A DNA stretch of 64,000 nt from NCBI RefSeq assembly GCF_025642115.1, contig NZ_CP106753.1:4031501-4095500 (forward strand), written 5' to 3'. The position numbers and the translations under genes were made by a program. This document shows, piece after piece, positions 45,370 through 54,487 of this stretch (the first letter of the stretch is position 1; each line of letters starts with the position of its first letter). The notes below the pieces were generated by a model. The model did not search any database. It saw nothing but the letters and a program-made list of their open reading frames with translations, and was not told the DNA's origin. This stretch comes from Chitiniphilus purpureus (GTDB lineage Bacteria > Pseudomonadota > Gammaproteobacteria > Burkholderiales > Chitinibacteraceae).

Positions 45370-47438
45370 TACTGGGGTCTCCGGGTGGGGGTGTCGGCGG
45401 GCAGCGGTGCGCGGTTCCAGGTGCCTCGGCGTTCCTGGATCCCGGTGGGTGTGGTACGCGCCCGGGCGGGTGGCTGTGGTGCGGCGTCGGCTTTGCCGGC
45501 CTGCTCGGCCTTGCCGGCCGCGCGGGGATTCTTGAGCAACGCGGCGCAGGGGGTGTCTTCCGCACCGCCCAGATCGATCAGCGGCAGCAATGCCAGCGGC
45601 GGCGCCACGGCGGCGAGTGCCGCGGCGATGGCGGTACGGCCGGTGGGCTGCGGCAGGCTGGGGCGTACCTGCGGCTTGCCCAGCGGTCCGGACAGCACGA
45701 TGGGCCCGCGCAATGCGGCAAGGCTGATGTCCTTGGGACGGGCGCGCAGCCGCAGGTCGATCTGCTCGTTCTTCAGATCGATCTGGCCTTCGCCGCGGAT
45801 CACCTGCTTCTCGGTGTCGAGCACCAGCGTGCGTGCCAGGAGCTTGCCTTGTCTTGCCTCGAAGTCGGCCACCATGCAGCGGATCTCGATCTGCTCGTCG
45901 CCGGTCAGCAGGATGCCCAGGGTATTGGCCACATCCAGGTTTGCCAGCCGCATCAGCAGCTTGCTGGTACTGCCACCATGCATCAGCAACGCCACGTCGC
46001 CGTCGGCCGAGCCCAGCATGCCGGCGACGGCATTGCCGCGCATGTCGAGCTTGGCCCAGCCGCCCAAAAGGCCGGTGGTGGCGCGCTCACCCAGATCCAG
46101 CTTGGGCATGAGTTCGGTCAGCTTGAGCCGGCGCACCTTGAGATCCGCCCGGGTGCGGATCGGCCGCACCGTGCTGTCGAGCCGGATGGTCGAGCGCACA
46201 TCGCCGCCGGCCACGCCGAAGTTGAGCGGATCGAGCGTGGCCACGCCATCCTTGATCACCAGATGCGCTTCGAAATCGTCCAGCGGCAGCCGGGCGGTCT
46301 GAATGCGGCGCCCTTTCAGGTGGACATCGGCATTGGCCGTGCGCATCTTTTCCACGTTGAACGGCGTCTGCGGCAGCACCCGGCTGCCCGGCACCGCGAT
46401 GGTCTTGCCGCTCTGTGCATCGCGCGCACCGATGAAGCCGGACAGATCCTTCAGGTCCAGGCGCCGCGAGACCAGATCCGCCTGCACGAACTGTGGCTTT
46501 TGCCCACGATCGACCCTGAACTCGCCACCCAGGTCGCTTGCGCCCACCTTGCCGGCAATCCGGGTGAGGTGCCACACCAGGCCGTTGTGCCGCAACTCGC
46601 CCTCGACCGAATAGGCCGGCGTGGCCGGCAGCGGCACGCCAATCAGGGGATAAAGCTCACCCAGGCTGCGGCCGGACAGCGCAAAGCTCACGGCCAGGCC
46701 GTCGAACTGCCGCAGGTCGCGCACCGTGCCGTCGGCGTACACCTGGGTGGCGCCGATGCGCCCACGGGCGCGTACCGGATAGGGTTGACGTCCCTCGGCC
46801 AAGGTCTGCTGCAGCTGCATCACCGAGCCGATCTCGCCACGCAGCGACAGCGGCAGCGCCTCGTAGCGCCCGTCGGCGCGGATACCGAGCCGGCTGTCGC
46901 GCGTATCTGCATCGGGCGCCGTGGAATCGGCCAGTACAGTCACGTCGCTGCGGCGCTGCGGGTCCAGGTAGCGCAACCTGCCTTGCGCGATGCGCAATGC
47001 CTCGATCCGCCAGGGCTCGCCTTGGTCCGGCTCGCGGGCAGCGCGGTCTTCGAACATCCAGTTGCCCTGCCCGCGTGGGTTGCGCTCCAGCAGCACCTGC
47101 GGCGCCTCCACCGCCAGCAGCGGCAGCACCCGCTCGCCGGTGAGCAGGCGCCACAGATCCAGCTCCACGGTCAGGCGTCGTACCCGGACCATGGTCGGCT
47201 CACGGCTCCAGGGCGCGTTGCCCAGCACCAGGTCGTGGGCGGTCACGCGTGGGCGCAGCGCAAGCGCCACGTCCAGATCGCCGTTGATGGCAAAGGTGCG
47301 CCCGGTCGCGGCGCTGACGCGCTTGGCGATCGGCCCGCGCAGCATGTTCCAGTCAAAGACGATCCATACGATCACCAGCACGGCCAACAGCCCGCCGCCC
47401 ACGGCCAACCCGGTGCGGTGACGCCTGGCCCAGCTCAT
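45369..47438 (-). CDS. AsmA-family protein
   Basis: The 689-residue protein has an N-terminal membrane helix ('GLAVGGGLLAVLVIVWIVFD') and a long periplasmic AsmA domain ('AATGRTFAINGDLDVALALR', 'PRVTAHDLVLGNAPW'), with the C-terminal 'GTVMDRF/LGEQI'-type region represented by 'NTLGILLTGDEQIEIRCMVA'. AsmA-like proteins are thought to bridge the envelope and move phospholipids to the outer membrane. The start overlaps the treY stop by 4 bp and the stop overlaps mscS, so it is co-translated with both. The C-terminal ~100 residues are Ala/Pro-rich. Confidence 0.85.
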   Translation of the reverse strand: MSWARRHRTGLAVGGGLLAVLVIVWIVFDWNMLRGPIAKRVSAATGRTFAINGDLDVALALRPRVTAHDLVLGNAPWSREPTMVRVRRLTVELDLWRLLTGERVLPLLAVEAPQVLLERNPRGQGNWMFEDRAAREPDQGEPWRIEALRIAQGRLRYLDPQRRSDVTVLADSTAPDADTRDSRLGIRADGRYEALPLSLRGEIGSVMQLQQTLAEGRQPYPVRARGRIGATQVYADGTVRDLRQFDGLAVSFALSGRSLGELYPLIGVPLPATPAYSVEGELRHNGLVWHLTRIAGKVGASDLGGEFRVDRGQKPQFVQADLVSRRLDLKDLSGFIGARDAQSGKTIAVPGSRVLPQTPFNVEKMRTANADVHLKGRRIQTARLPLDDFEAHLVIKDGVATLDPLNFGVAGGDVRSTIRLDSTVRPIRTRADLKVRRLKLTELMPKLDLGERATTGLLGGWAKLDMRGNAVAGMLGSADGDVALLMHGGSTSKLLMRLANLDVANTLGILLTGDEQIEIRCMVADFEARQGKLLARTLVLDTEKQVIRGEGQIDLKNEQIDLRLRARPKDISLAALRGPIVLSGPLGKPQVRPSLPQPTGRTAIAAALAAVAPPLALLPLIDLGGAEDTPCAALLKNPRAAGKAEQAGKADAAPQPPARARTTPTGIQERRGTWNRAPLPADTPTRRPQ

Positions 47439-50242
47439 CGTGCCGCTCCGGCGGTGCCGCGCTGCAGGATCGCGAACGGCATCGCACCCAGCAGCCCGGC
47501 CACGGCGCAATGCGGGGTCAGGCGCATCGCGCGCCCGTCCAGCACGTCGTGCCAGTCGCCGACCAGCTCGTCGGGCAAGGCGAGCGCGGTATCCCCCCAG
47601 ACTGCGGGTGGCAGTGCCGGCTGCATGGCACCATCGAGCAATGCCTGCATCCGCAGCGGCACCACCACCAGCAGTTGCGCTTCGCCGTGGCTGCGGCAGA
47701 AGGCCAGCGCATGGCCGGCGCAGGTGCCGCTCAGCGTCAGCGGCAGGTAGCGCCCGATGGTGAACAGCTCGGGTGCCGCCTGCCGCGCGGCGAGCAGCCG
47801 GGCGATCAAGGCCTGTTTGACCCGGCCGTCGCGCCAGCGTGCCAGCAGCGTCGACCACGGTGCGCCTGTGCCGCCGCGCTCCAGCAGGGCCAGCGCCGCT
47901 TCGCGCGAAGCGAAGTCGACCGGCCGGCGGTTGTCCGGGTCCACCAGGCTGTGGTCCCAGAATTCGCAGCCCTGGTAGAGATCGGGCACGCCGGGCACCG
48001 TCAGGCGCAGCACGGTCTGCGTCAGGCCGTTGAGCGCCCCGGCGGCGGCGATGCGGCCGACGAAGGCCGCCAGCCGTGCCACGAACTCCGAGTCGGGCAC
48101 CAGCAACGCGGCGACGAAGGCGCGGCTGGCGGCTTCGTATTCCTCATGCGGCGACAGCCAGTCGGTTTCCTGCTTGGCTTCGCGCTGGGCTTTCTCCAGC
48201 CACTGCATCACCCGGTCGCGCAAGGCCGCAAGGCCGGCTGCATTGCCCGGTGTCAACGTCGGGTGCCAGGCGCCGATCAGCGTCTGGTACAGCATCAGCT
48301 CAGCCGCCCGGCTGGGCGCCTCGCGCCCGTTCACCAGCCCCTTGAACGGGGCATTGGCCTTGCACCAGGACGCCAGCTCGGTCAGCGTGTCCTGCGCAAT
48401 CTCGCTGAGCACCGCCAGCCGGGCGCGAGCGTCCTCGCCGCGCTTGTGATCATGTGTGGCGCTGGCCAGTTGCGAGAACGGCATCCGTTCGGCCCGTTCG
48501 ACCATCGCCTCATGGAACTGCGCCGGGCTGTCGGCAAAGCGTGCCGGATCGCCCCCGACCTCGTTATGGGACAGCAGACGGCCGTAACGGTAGAAGGCCG
48601 TATCCTCCAGCGCCTTGGCTGCGACCGGCGAAGTCAGCTGCTGGAAGCGGCGCCGGGCCACATGCAGCTGTGCATCGCCCAGCGCCGGTTCGCGCCCCAG
48701 CCAATTGGCGATGCGCAGCAGCGCCGGCCGGTCGAGCGGCCGCAGCACTGCCTGCGCCCGTGCCACCGCTTCGTCCAGTTGCCGCATGTCCTCTTCGTCC
48801 AGCGCCGCATCGCCGGCATACAGCCGATAGACCGGGAACTGCACCACCAGCTCGGTGAGCACCCGATGCAAGGCGCGGGGCGGATAGTCACGCGTGACCG
48901 GATCGGCCGCGGCCACCACGGCCAGCGCCTGCGCCGCAGCCGCAAGTTCGCCGGAGAACGATTCGGTCAGCGTCTTGCGACGGCAGGCGCTGCGCACTTC
49001 CTCGAAATCGCCATCCTGCGGCCGGCCGCATTGCGCGGCCCAGCCGGCACTGAGCGGCAGCTCGCCGGCAGGGTCATGCAGCAGACGCCCGACCTCGTTC
49101 ATGAAGTCGTAGCCGGTGGTGCCATCCACCGGCCAGGGGCGCATGCGCTCGTCCGGGCCCAGGATCTTTTCCACCACCAGCCACGGCGCCTGCCGCGGTG
49201 CGTCGGCAGGACGCCCGGCAGTCAGCACATCCAGCCGTTCGCGCAGCATCGCGCAATAGCCGGCCGGATCGGTCAGGCCGTCGACGTGATCGACACGCAC
49301 ACCGTCGATCAACCCCTGCTCATACAGGCGCAGGATCAGCGCATGCACCGCGTCGAATACCTCGGGCTCCTCGACGCGCACGGCAGCAAGGGTATCGATG
49401 GCGAAAAAGCGCCGCCAATTGATGGCATCGGCGGCGGTGGTCCAACTGGCAAGCCGGTATGCCTGTTGTTCCAGCAGGTGATGCAGGCGTTCGGTGGTGG
49501 CCGGGCTGCGCGCGTCGTGATTGACCAGCGCAGCCAGTACCTCGGCGCGACCCGCTGCCGTGCCGGCGTAGTCGCGCAACCGCGCAAAGGCCACCTGTGC
49601 CGCGGCGGCCAGCGCTTGCGGCGCATCCTGGCCGCCCAGCGCCTCGAACAGCTCGGCCAGTGCCAGGCCATCGGGTTCATCCAGCCCATGACGCAGCAGC
49701 AGCGCATGACTGGCGGGGCATAGCGGCAGCCGCTGCTCGTGATAGCTCAGGTAGAAGCAGCCATGGTCCCAGTCGAAGCGCGGCAGCAGTTCGCCCGCCC
49801 GCAGCACCGTGCCGTAGTGTCCGCCGAGGATGGGCAGCAGCACCTTGCCGGCCAGCCCGGGAGTGCTGGATTCCCAATCGATGTCGAAATAATGCGCGTA
49901 GCCGCTGCGCCGCCCCCAGGTGAGCACATCCTGCCACCAGGGGTTGTGGCCGCCGGCGATCCCCATGTGATTGGGCACGATATCGACGATCAGACCCATG
50001 CGCTGCCGACGCAGCGCCGTCACCAGTTGCGCCAGCCCGGCCTCGCCGCCCAGCTCGGGGTTGACCTGGGTCGGATCGGTGACATCGTAGCCGTGCAATG
50101 ATCCGGGCACCGCGGTGGTGATCGGCGAGACATAAAGATGGCTGATGCCCAGGCGTGCAAAGTGCTCCACCAGATCGGCGGCGTGCCGGAACGTGAAGCC
50201 CTTGTGCAGTTGCAGGCGGACGGTGGCGCGGACGTCAGGCAT
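47435..50242 (-). CDS. treY: TreY, maltooligosyl trehalose synthase
   Basis: TreY turns the reducing-end glucose of a maltodextrin into an alpha,alpha-1,1-linked (trehalose) unit. The 935-residue GH13 enzyme has 'FARLGISHLYVSPITTAVPG', 'GLIVDIVPNHMGIAGGHNPW', the nucleophile Asp in 'IDGVRVDHVDGLTDP', and the acid/base region 'APWLVVEKILGPDERM'. The ATG at 50242 gives the family N-terminus. It lies 195 bp after treZ and overlaps the AsmA gene by 4 bp. Confidence 0.95.
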   Translation of the reverse strand: MPDVRATVRLQLHKGFTFRHAADLVEHFARLGISHLYVSPITTAVPGSLHGYDVTDPTQVNPELGGEAGLAQLVTALRRQRMGLIVDIVPNHMGIAGGHNPWWQDVLTWGRRSGYAHYFDIDWESSTPGLAGKVLLPILGGHYGTVLRAGELLPRFDWDHGCFYLSYHEQRLPLCPASHALLLRHGLDEPDGLALAELFEALGGQDAPQALAAAAQVAFARLRDYAGTAAGRAEVLAALVNHDARSPATTERLHHLLEQQAYRLASWTTAADAINWRRFFAIDTLAAVRVEEPEVFDAVHALILRLYEQGLIDGVRVDHVDGLTDPAGYCAMLRERLDVLTAGRPADAPRQAPWLVVEKILGPDERMRPWPVDGTTGYDFMNEVGRLLHDPAGELPLSAGWAAQCGRPQDGDFEEVRSACRRKTLTESFSGELAAAAQALAVVAAADPVTRDYPPRALHRVLTELVVQFPVYRLYAGDAALDEEDMRQLDEAVARAQAVLRPLDRPALLRIANWLGREPALGDAQLHVARRRFQQLTSPVAAKALEDTAFYRYGRLLSHNEVGGDPARFADSPAQFHEAMVERAERMPFSQLASATHDHKRGEDARARLAVLSEIAQDTLTELASWCKANAPFKGLVNGREAPSRAAELMLYQTLIGAWHPTLTPGNAAGLAALRDRVMQWLEKAQREAKQETDWLSPHEEYEAASRAFVAALLVPDSEFVARLAAFVGRIAAAGALNGLTQTVLRLTVPGVPDLYQGCEFWDHSLVDPDNRRPVDFASREAALALLERGGTGAPWSTLLARWRDGRVKQALIARLLAARQAAPELFTIGRYLPLTLSGTCAGHALAFCRSHGEAQLLVVVPLRMQALLDGAMQPALPPAVWGDTALALPDELVGDWHDVLDGRAMRLTPHCAVAGLLGAMPFAILQRGTAGAAR

Positions 50243-50437
50243 GGGGGCGCTCCGGAACAGGCGTGGATACGAGGCCGGATGACACCCCGCCTCTTGGACC
50301 GCAGAGGACACCGGGCCGCATGGCAAACCCCACTTCAGGCGGTGCAGGACACCCGTCGTGCTCGACCGCCCGCCGTGTTCTCTGTCTGCGCGGTGTTTCA
50401 GGATGGGGTGAATGGGGGAGCCGGCACGGGTTGCCCT

Positions 50438-52228
50438 TCATCGCAGTGTCTCCCCCTGATCCAGCCAGACAAGGCAGCTGTGGGCCGGGATGCGGCCGGC
50501 AGCGAGGTCGGCCGTGGCGTCGAGCGGGGTCTGGAACAGCAGCGCCTGCTCGGGCAACGGCGCAGGCAGGGCGGACTCGGGCTGCGCCGGGCCGAAGTTG
50601 GCCAGCACCACCAGCACCCGGCCATCGCGCAGCTGCCAGCGCGCCAGCACCCCCTGCCCGCCCACCGGCGCAGCACCCAGCGGGCGCGCGCCAGGCAGTG
50701 CCGGCACCAGATAGTCGCGGCGCAAGGTCAGCAGCAGCCCTACCAGCGACAGCCGCTCCCGCTCGGCCGCCCCGTGCGCGCCACCCGGGCGACTGCGCTC
50801 GAAGGTCGCCACGTCCTGTGGGTCCGGAATGGCCTCGCGTGCCTTGGGATCGCTGAACCGGGCGAAATCGGCGAACTCGCGCCGACGCCCTTCACGCACG
50901 GCGGCAGCCAGCTCCGGTTCGTGGTCGATGAAATAAAGAAACGGCGCGGTCTCGCCCCACTCCTCGCCCATGAAGAGCAGCGGCACGGGCGGCGTGAGCA
51001 GCAGCAGCGCCAGCGCCGCCGACAGCGCCTGCGGATCGGCCAGGGTGGTCAGTCGTTCACCCAGCGCGCGGTTGCCGACCTGATCGTGGTTCTGCAGAAA
51101 GTTGATGAACGCCAGCGGCGGCAGCTGTGCACTGGGCTCGCCGCGCGACCGGCCCTGCCAGGGCTCGAATGGCTGCCCCTGGTAGATGAAGCCTTCGCTG
51201 AGCATGCGCGCGAGCAGCACGGCCGGCTCCTCGGCATAGGCGGCGTAGTAGCCGTCCGCTTCGCCGGTGAGCAGGTGGTGCAACACATGATGCGCATCGT
51301 CGTTCCACTGGGCGACGAATGCATCGCCCTGCAGCAGGCTCGCCTTGTTCTCGGCGTTTTCCATGATCAGGTGCACGTGCCGGCGTGCATCCACCCCTTT
51401 GCGGACCTGCTGGGCGAACGTGCGCAGCCAGTCGTCATCCCCGATGGCGTGCACCGCGTCCAGCCGCAGCCCGTCAAAGCGGAACTCGTTGAGCCAGTAG
51501 CACGCATTGGCGACGAAGAACGCCGTGACCTCGGGGGCGCGGGTATTGATGGTGGTGCCCCAGCCGGTGGTATCGGTGTGGAAGAACCCCGCGGCATAAC
51601 CGGGAATGGCATTGCCGGCCGGGCCGAAGTGGTTGTACACCACGTCCAGGAACACCTGTACCCCATGACGGTGTGCGGTGTCGATCAGCGCCTTCAGCTC
51701 GTCGGGCGTACCGTAGCTGGCGTGCGGGGCGAATTGCAGCACGCCGTCGTAGCCCCAGCCGCGTTCGCCGGCAAAGGCGGCGATGGGCATCAGCTCGATC
51801 GCGGTGATGCCCAGCTGCGCCAGCGCCGGAATGCGTTCGCGCACGCCGGCAAACCCGCCGCAGACGCCGGCATGCAGCTCATAGATCACCGTTTCGTGCC
51901 AGGGCCGCCCCAGCCAGTCCGCGCTTTGCCAGGTGTAGGCATTCGGATCGGTGAGCACACTCCAGCCGGTGACACCGCCATCCTGCTGGCGCGAGGCCGG
52001 ATCGGGCACCGGCTGGCCGTCCACTTCGAAGCGATAGCGGGCGCCGGGCCGCGCGGGCGCGTCCACCTCGTAGACCCCACCATACAGGTCGGCCATGGCC
52101 AGACGACGGCCATCGGCCAGTTGCAGCACCACCCGTTGCGCATCGGGCGCCCACAGCCGGAAGCGCACCAGTCCATCGTCGAGCCGTTCGGCACCGAACG
52201 GCATGATGGGTACGTGCGGCGCGTTCAT
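50438..52228 (-). CDS. treZ: TreZ, maltooligosyl trehalose trehalohydrolase
   Basis: TreZ cuts trehalose from the end made by TreY. The 596-residue GH13 protein has an N-terminal beta-sandwich ('VRFRLWAPDAQRVVLQL'), 'VIYELHAGVCGGFAGVRERI', 'GVQVFLDVVYNHFGPAGNA', the nucleophile in 'EFRFDGLRLDAVHAI' and the acid/base in 'HLIMENAENKASLLQG'. Its ATG overlaps the glgX stop by 4 bp. The 195-bp gap to treY shows no gene. Confidence 0.95.
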   Translation of the reverse strand: MNAPHVPIMPFGAERLDDGLVRFRLWAPDAQRVVLQLADGRRLAMADLYGGVYEVDAPARPGARYRFEVDGQPVPDPASRQQDGGVTGWSVLTDPNAYTWQSADWLGRPWHETVIYELHAGVCGGFAGVRERIPALAQLGITAIELMPIAAFAGERGWGYDGVLQFAPHASYGTPDELKALIDTAHRHGVQVFLDVVYNHFGPAGNAIPGYAAGFFHTDTTGWGTTINTRAPEVTAFFVANACYWLNEFRFDGLRLDAVHAIGDDDWLRTFAQQVRKGVDARRHVHLIMENAENKASLLQGDAFVAQWNDDAHHVLHHLLTGEADGYYAAYAEEPAVLLARMLSEGFIYQGQPFEPWQGRSRGEPSAQLPPLAFINFLQNHDQVGNRALGERLTTLADPQALSAALALLLLTPPVPLLFMGEEWGETAPFLYFIDHEPELAAAVREGRRREFADFARFSDPKAREAIPDPQDVATFERSRPGGAHGAAERERLSLVGLLLTLRRDYLVPALPGARPLGAAPVGGQGVLARWQLRDGRVLVVLANFGPAQPESALPAPLPEQALLFQTPLDATADLAAGRIPAHSCLVWLDQGETLR

Positions 52229-54456
52229 ACGGGCTCCGCTTCGTCGATCGTCAGGCTGTCCTGCAGCGGCTCGTCATCGGCCTGCGCAAGGTCCACCGGC
52301 GCCGGATCGGGCTCCGCGGGGGGCTTGCGCCGGCGCGGCCCGGGCATGGCATCGATGCGTACGCTGGCCAACAACAGCGCCATGCTGTTGCCCGGCACCT
52401 CCACCCCGTCCGCATCGCCCAGCGGGCGGGCCGGATGCTCGTGGAAGGCACTTTCGATCTCGATCTGCCATGGCAGATCTGGGCCGGGCGGCAATGTGAA
52501 ATAGATCGACCCGCTGCCGCCGTTGAGCAGCACCAGCGAGACCGAGCCGTCGCCTTGCGCATCCACACCGGAGCGGCGCACTGCCAATGCCTTGGCGTCG
52601 CCGTTGTGCCAGTCCGCCTCGGACAGCGGCTCGCCACGCTCGTCGAAGAAGGCAAGGTCAGCCACGCCGGGCAGCGTTTCGGTCTCGCCATGCGGGAACC
52701 CAGGCGCGCCAAGCGACTTGCACTGGCGCCGCAGGTTTACCAGCCGGGCCACGTAGCGGGTGAGCGCACGGCCCTCCTCGCTGTTGGCCTGGCTCCAGTC
52801 GTACCAGGAGAGTCCATTGTCCTGGCAGTAGGTGTTGTTATTGCCTTGCTGACTGCGCCCGAACTCATCCCCGCCCAGCAGCATCGGGGTGCCAGTGGAC
52901 AACAGCAGCGTGCCCAGCAGCGCGCGTTGCACCCGCTCGCGCAGGTGCAGCACCGCCGGATCGTCTGTCTCGCCTTCGACGCCCCAGTTGTTGCTGCGGT
53001 TGTCGCTGTGGCCGTCGCAATTGCCCTCGCCATTGGCCTCGTTGTGCTTGTCGTTGTACGACACCAGGTCGGCCAGCGTGAAACCGTCATGCGCGGTGAT
53101 GAAGTTGATCGACGCCCACGGCTTGCGGTGGCGCTTGTCGAAATAATCGGCCGACCCGGCCATGCGTGCCGCCAGTGGTGCGCGCGTACCCGAATCGCCA
53201 CGCCAGTAGGCCCGCACGGTATCGCGGAACTGGTCGTTCCATTCGGCAAAGCCGGGGGGATGCTGGCCCAGCACGTAGCCGCCCGGGCCGCAGTCCCACG
53301 GCTCCGAGATCAGCTTGACGTGCTGCAGCTGCGGATCCTGCTTGAGCGCATCGAAGAAACCGCAGCCCGGATCGAAGCCCCAGGCTTCGCGCCCCAACGT
53401 GCAGCCCAGGTCGAAGCGGAAGCCGTCGACGTGATAGGCATCGACCCAGTGACGCAGCGAATCCATCACCATCTGCAGCACACGCGGATGCGACAGGTTG
53501 AGCGTGTTGCCGCAGCCGGTGTCGTTGATGTAGTAGCGGCGCTCATCCGGCAGCAGCCGGTAGTAGCTGGCGTTGTCCAGCCCGCGCCAGCTCAGCGTGG
53601 GACCAAGCTCGTTGCCTTCGCAGGTGTGGTTGTACACCACGTCCAGGATCACCTCGATGCCGGCGGCGTGCAGCCGGCGCACGGCGCTGCGGATCTCGTC
53701 GAGCGAACCGTTGGACAGATAGCGCGGCTCGGGCGCGAAGTAGCTGAGCGTGTTGTAGCCCCAATAGTTGGCGAGGCCCTTGTCCTTCAGATACGAATCC
53801 TGGGTGAAGGCCTGCACCGGCAACAGTTCGATCGCGGTGATCCCCAGCTTGTGCAGGTGATCGATGAAACGCGGGTCGGCCAGCGCGGCGAAGGTGCCGC
53901 GCTTATGCGGCGCGATGTCCTGCCGCTGTTGCGATACACCACGCACATGCGTCTCATAGATGATGGTGTCGCGCCACGGTACCGCGGGCGCACGGTCGCC
54001 GCTCCAGTTGAAACCGCCGCCCTCGACCATGCACTTGGGCATCGACGCGGCGCTGTCGCGCTTGTCGAAGGTCAGGTCGGCGCGATGCGAGCCCAGCTTG
54101 TAGCCGAACACGGCCGGGTTCCATTTGATCTCGCCGACGATGCGCCGTGCGTAGGGGTCGAGCAGCAGCTTGTTGGGATTGAAGCGATGGCCGTTGCCCG
54201 GATCGTAGGGGCCATAGGCGCGGTAGCCATACAGCAGGCCCGGCTTGGCATCGGGCAGGTAGCCATGCCAGATCTCATCGGTGCAGGCCGGCAAGGCATA
54301 GCGCGCCACTTCCTTGCGGCCGCGCTCGTCGAATACGCACAGCTCGATCAGATGCGCACTCGCCGAGAACACGGCGAAGTTCACTCCCTGGCCATCCCAG
54401 TGCGCGCCAAGCGGAAATGGGCGGCCTTCTTCCAGACGGTCGGGTAACGAGAGCAT
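52225..54456 (-). CDS. glgX: GlgX/TreX, glycogen debranching enzyme
   Basis: GlgX hydrolyses alpha-1,6 branches of limit-dextrin glycogen, providing linear maltodextrins for TreY. The 743-residue protein has 'GAHWDGQGVNFAVFSASAHL', 'VILDVVYNHTCEGNELGPTL', the nucleophile Asp in 'VDGFRFDLGCTLGRE', and Glu in 'LISEPWDCGPGGYVLGQHPP'. An Arg/Pro-rich C-terminal tail of ~40 residues is extra. It starts 31 bp after glgA and overlaps treZ. Confidence 0.95.
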   Translation of the reverse strand: MLSLPDRLEEGRPFPLGAHWDGQGVNFAVFSASAHLIELCVFDERGRKEVARYALPACTDEIWHGYLPDAKPGLLYGYRAYGPYDPGNGHRFNPNKLLLDPYARRIVGEIKWNPAVFGYKLGSHRADLTFDKRDSAASMPKCMVEGGGFNWSGDRAPAVPWRDTIIYETHVRGVSQQRQDIAPHKRGTFAALADPRFIDHLHKLGITAIELLPVQAFTQDSYLKDKGLANYWGYNTLSYFAPEPRYLSNGSLDEIRSAVRRLHAAGIEVILDVVYNHTCEGNELGPTLSWRGLDNASYYRLLPDERRYYINDTGCGNTLNLSHPRVLQMVMDSLRHWVDAYHVDGFRFDLGCTLGREAWGFDPGCGFFDALKQDPQLQHVKLISEPWDCGPGGYVLGQHPPGFAEWNDQFRDTVRAYWRGDSGTRAPLAARMAGSADYFDKRHRKPWASINFITAHDGFTLADLVSYNDKHNEANGEGNCDGHSDNRSNNWGVEGETDDPAVLHLRERVQRALLGTLLLSTGTPMLLGGDEFGRSQQGNNNTYCQDNGLSWYDWSQANSEEGRALTRYVARLVNLRRQCKSLGAPGFPHGETETLPGVADLAFFDERGEPLSEADWHNGDAKALAVRRSGVDAQGDGSVSLVLLNGGSGSIYFTLPPGPDLPWQIEIESAFHEHPARPLGDADGVEVPGNSMALLLASVRIDAMPGPRRRKPPAEPDPAPVDLAQADDEPLQDSLTIDEAEPV

Positions 54457-54487
54457 TGAGACTCCTTGGCTGTGAATCGCGGAAAAA

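Noticed and set aside
47510..54447. Long plus-strand frames opposite glgX, treZ and treY
   Set aside because: The minus strand has full GH13 enzymes with catalytic motifs, so the plus frames are high-GC shadows.
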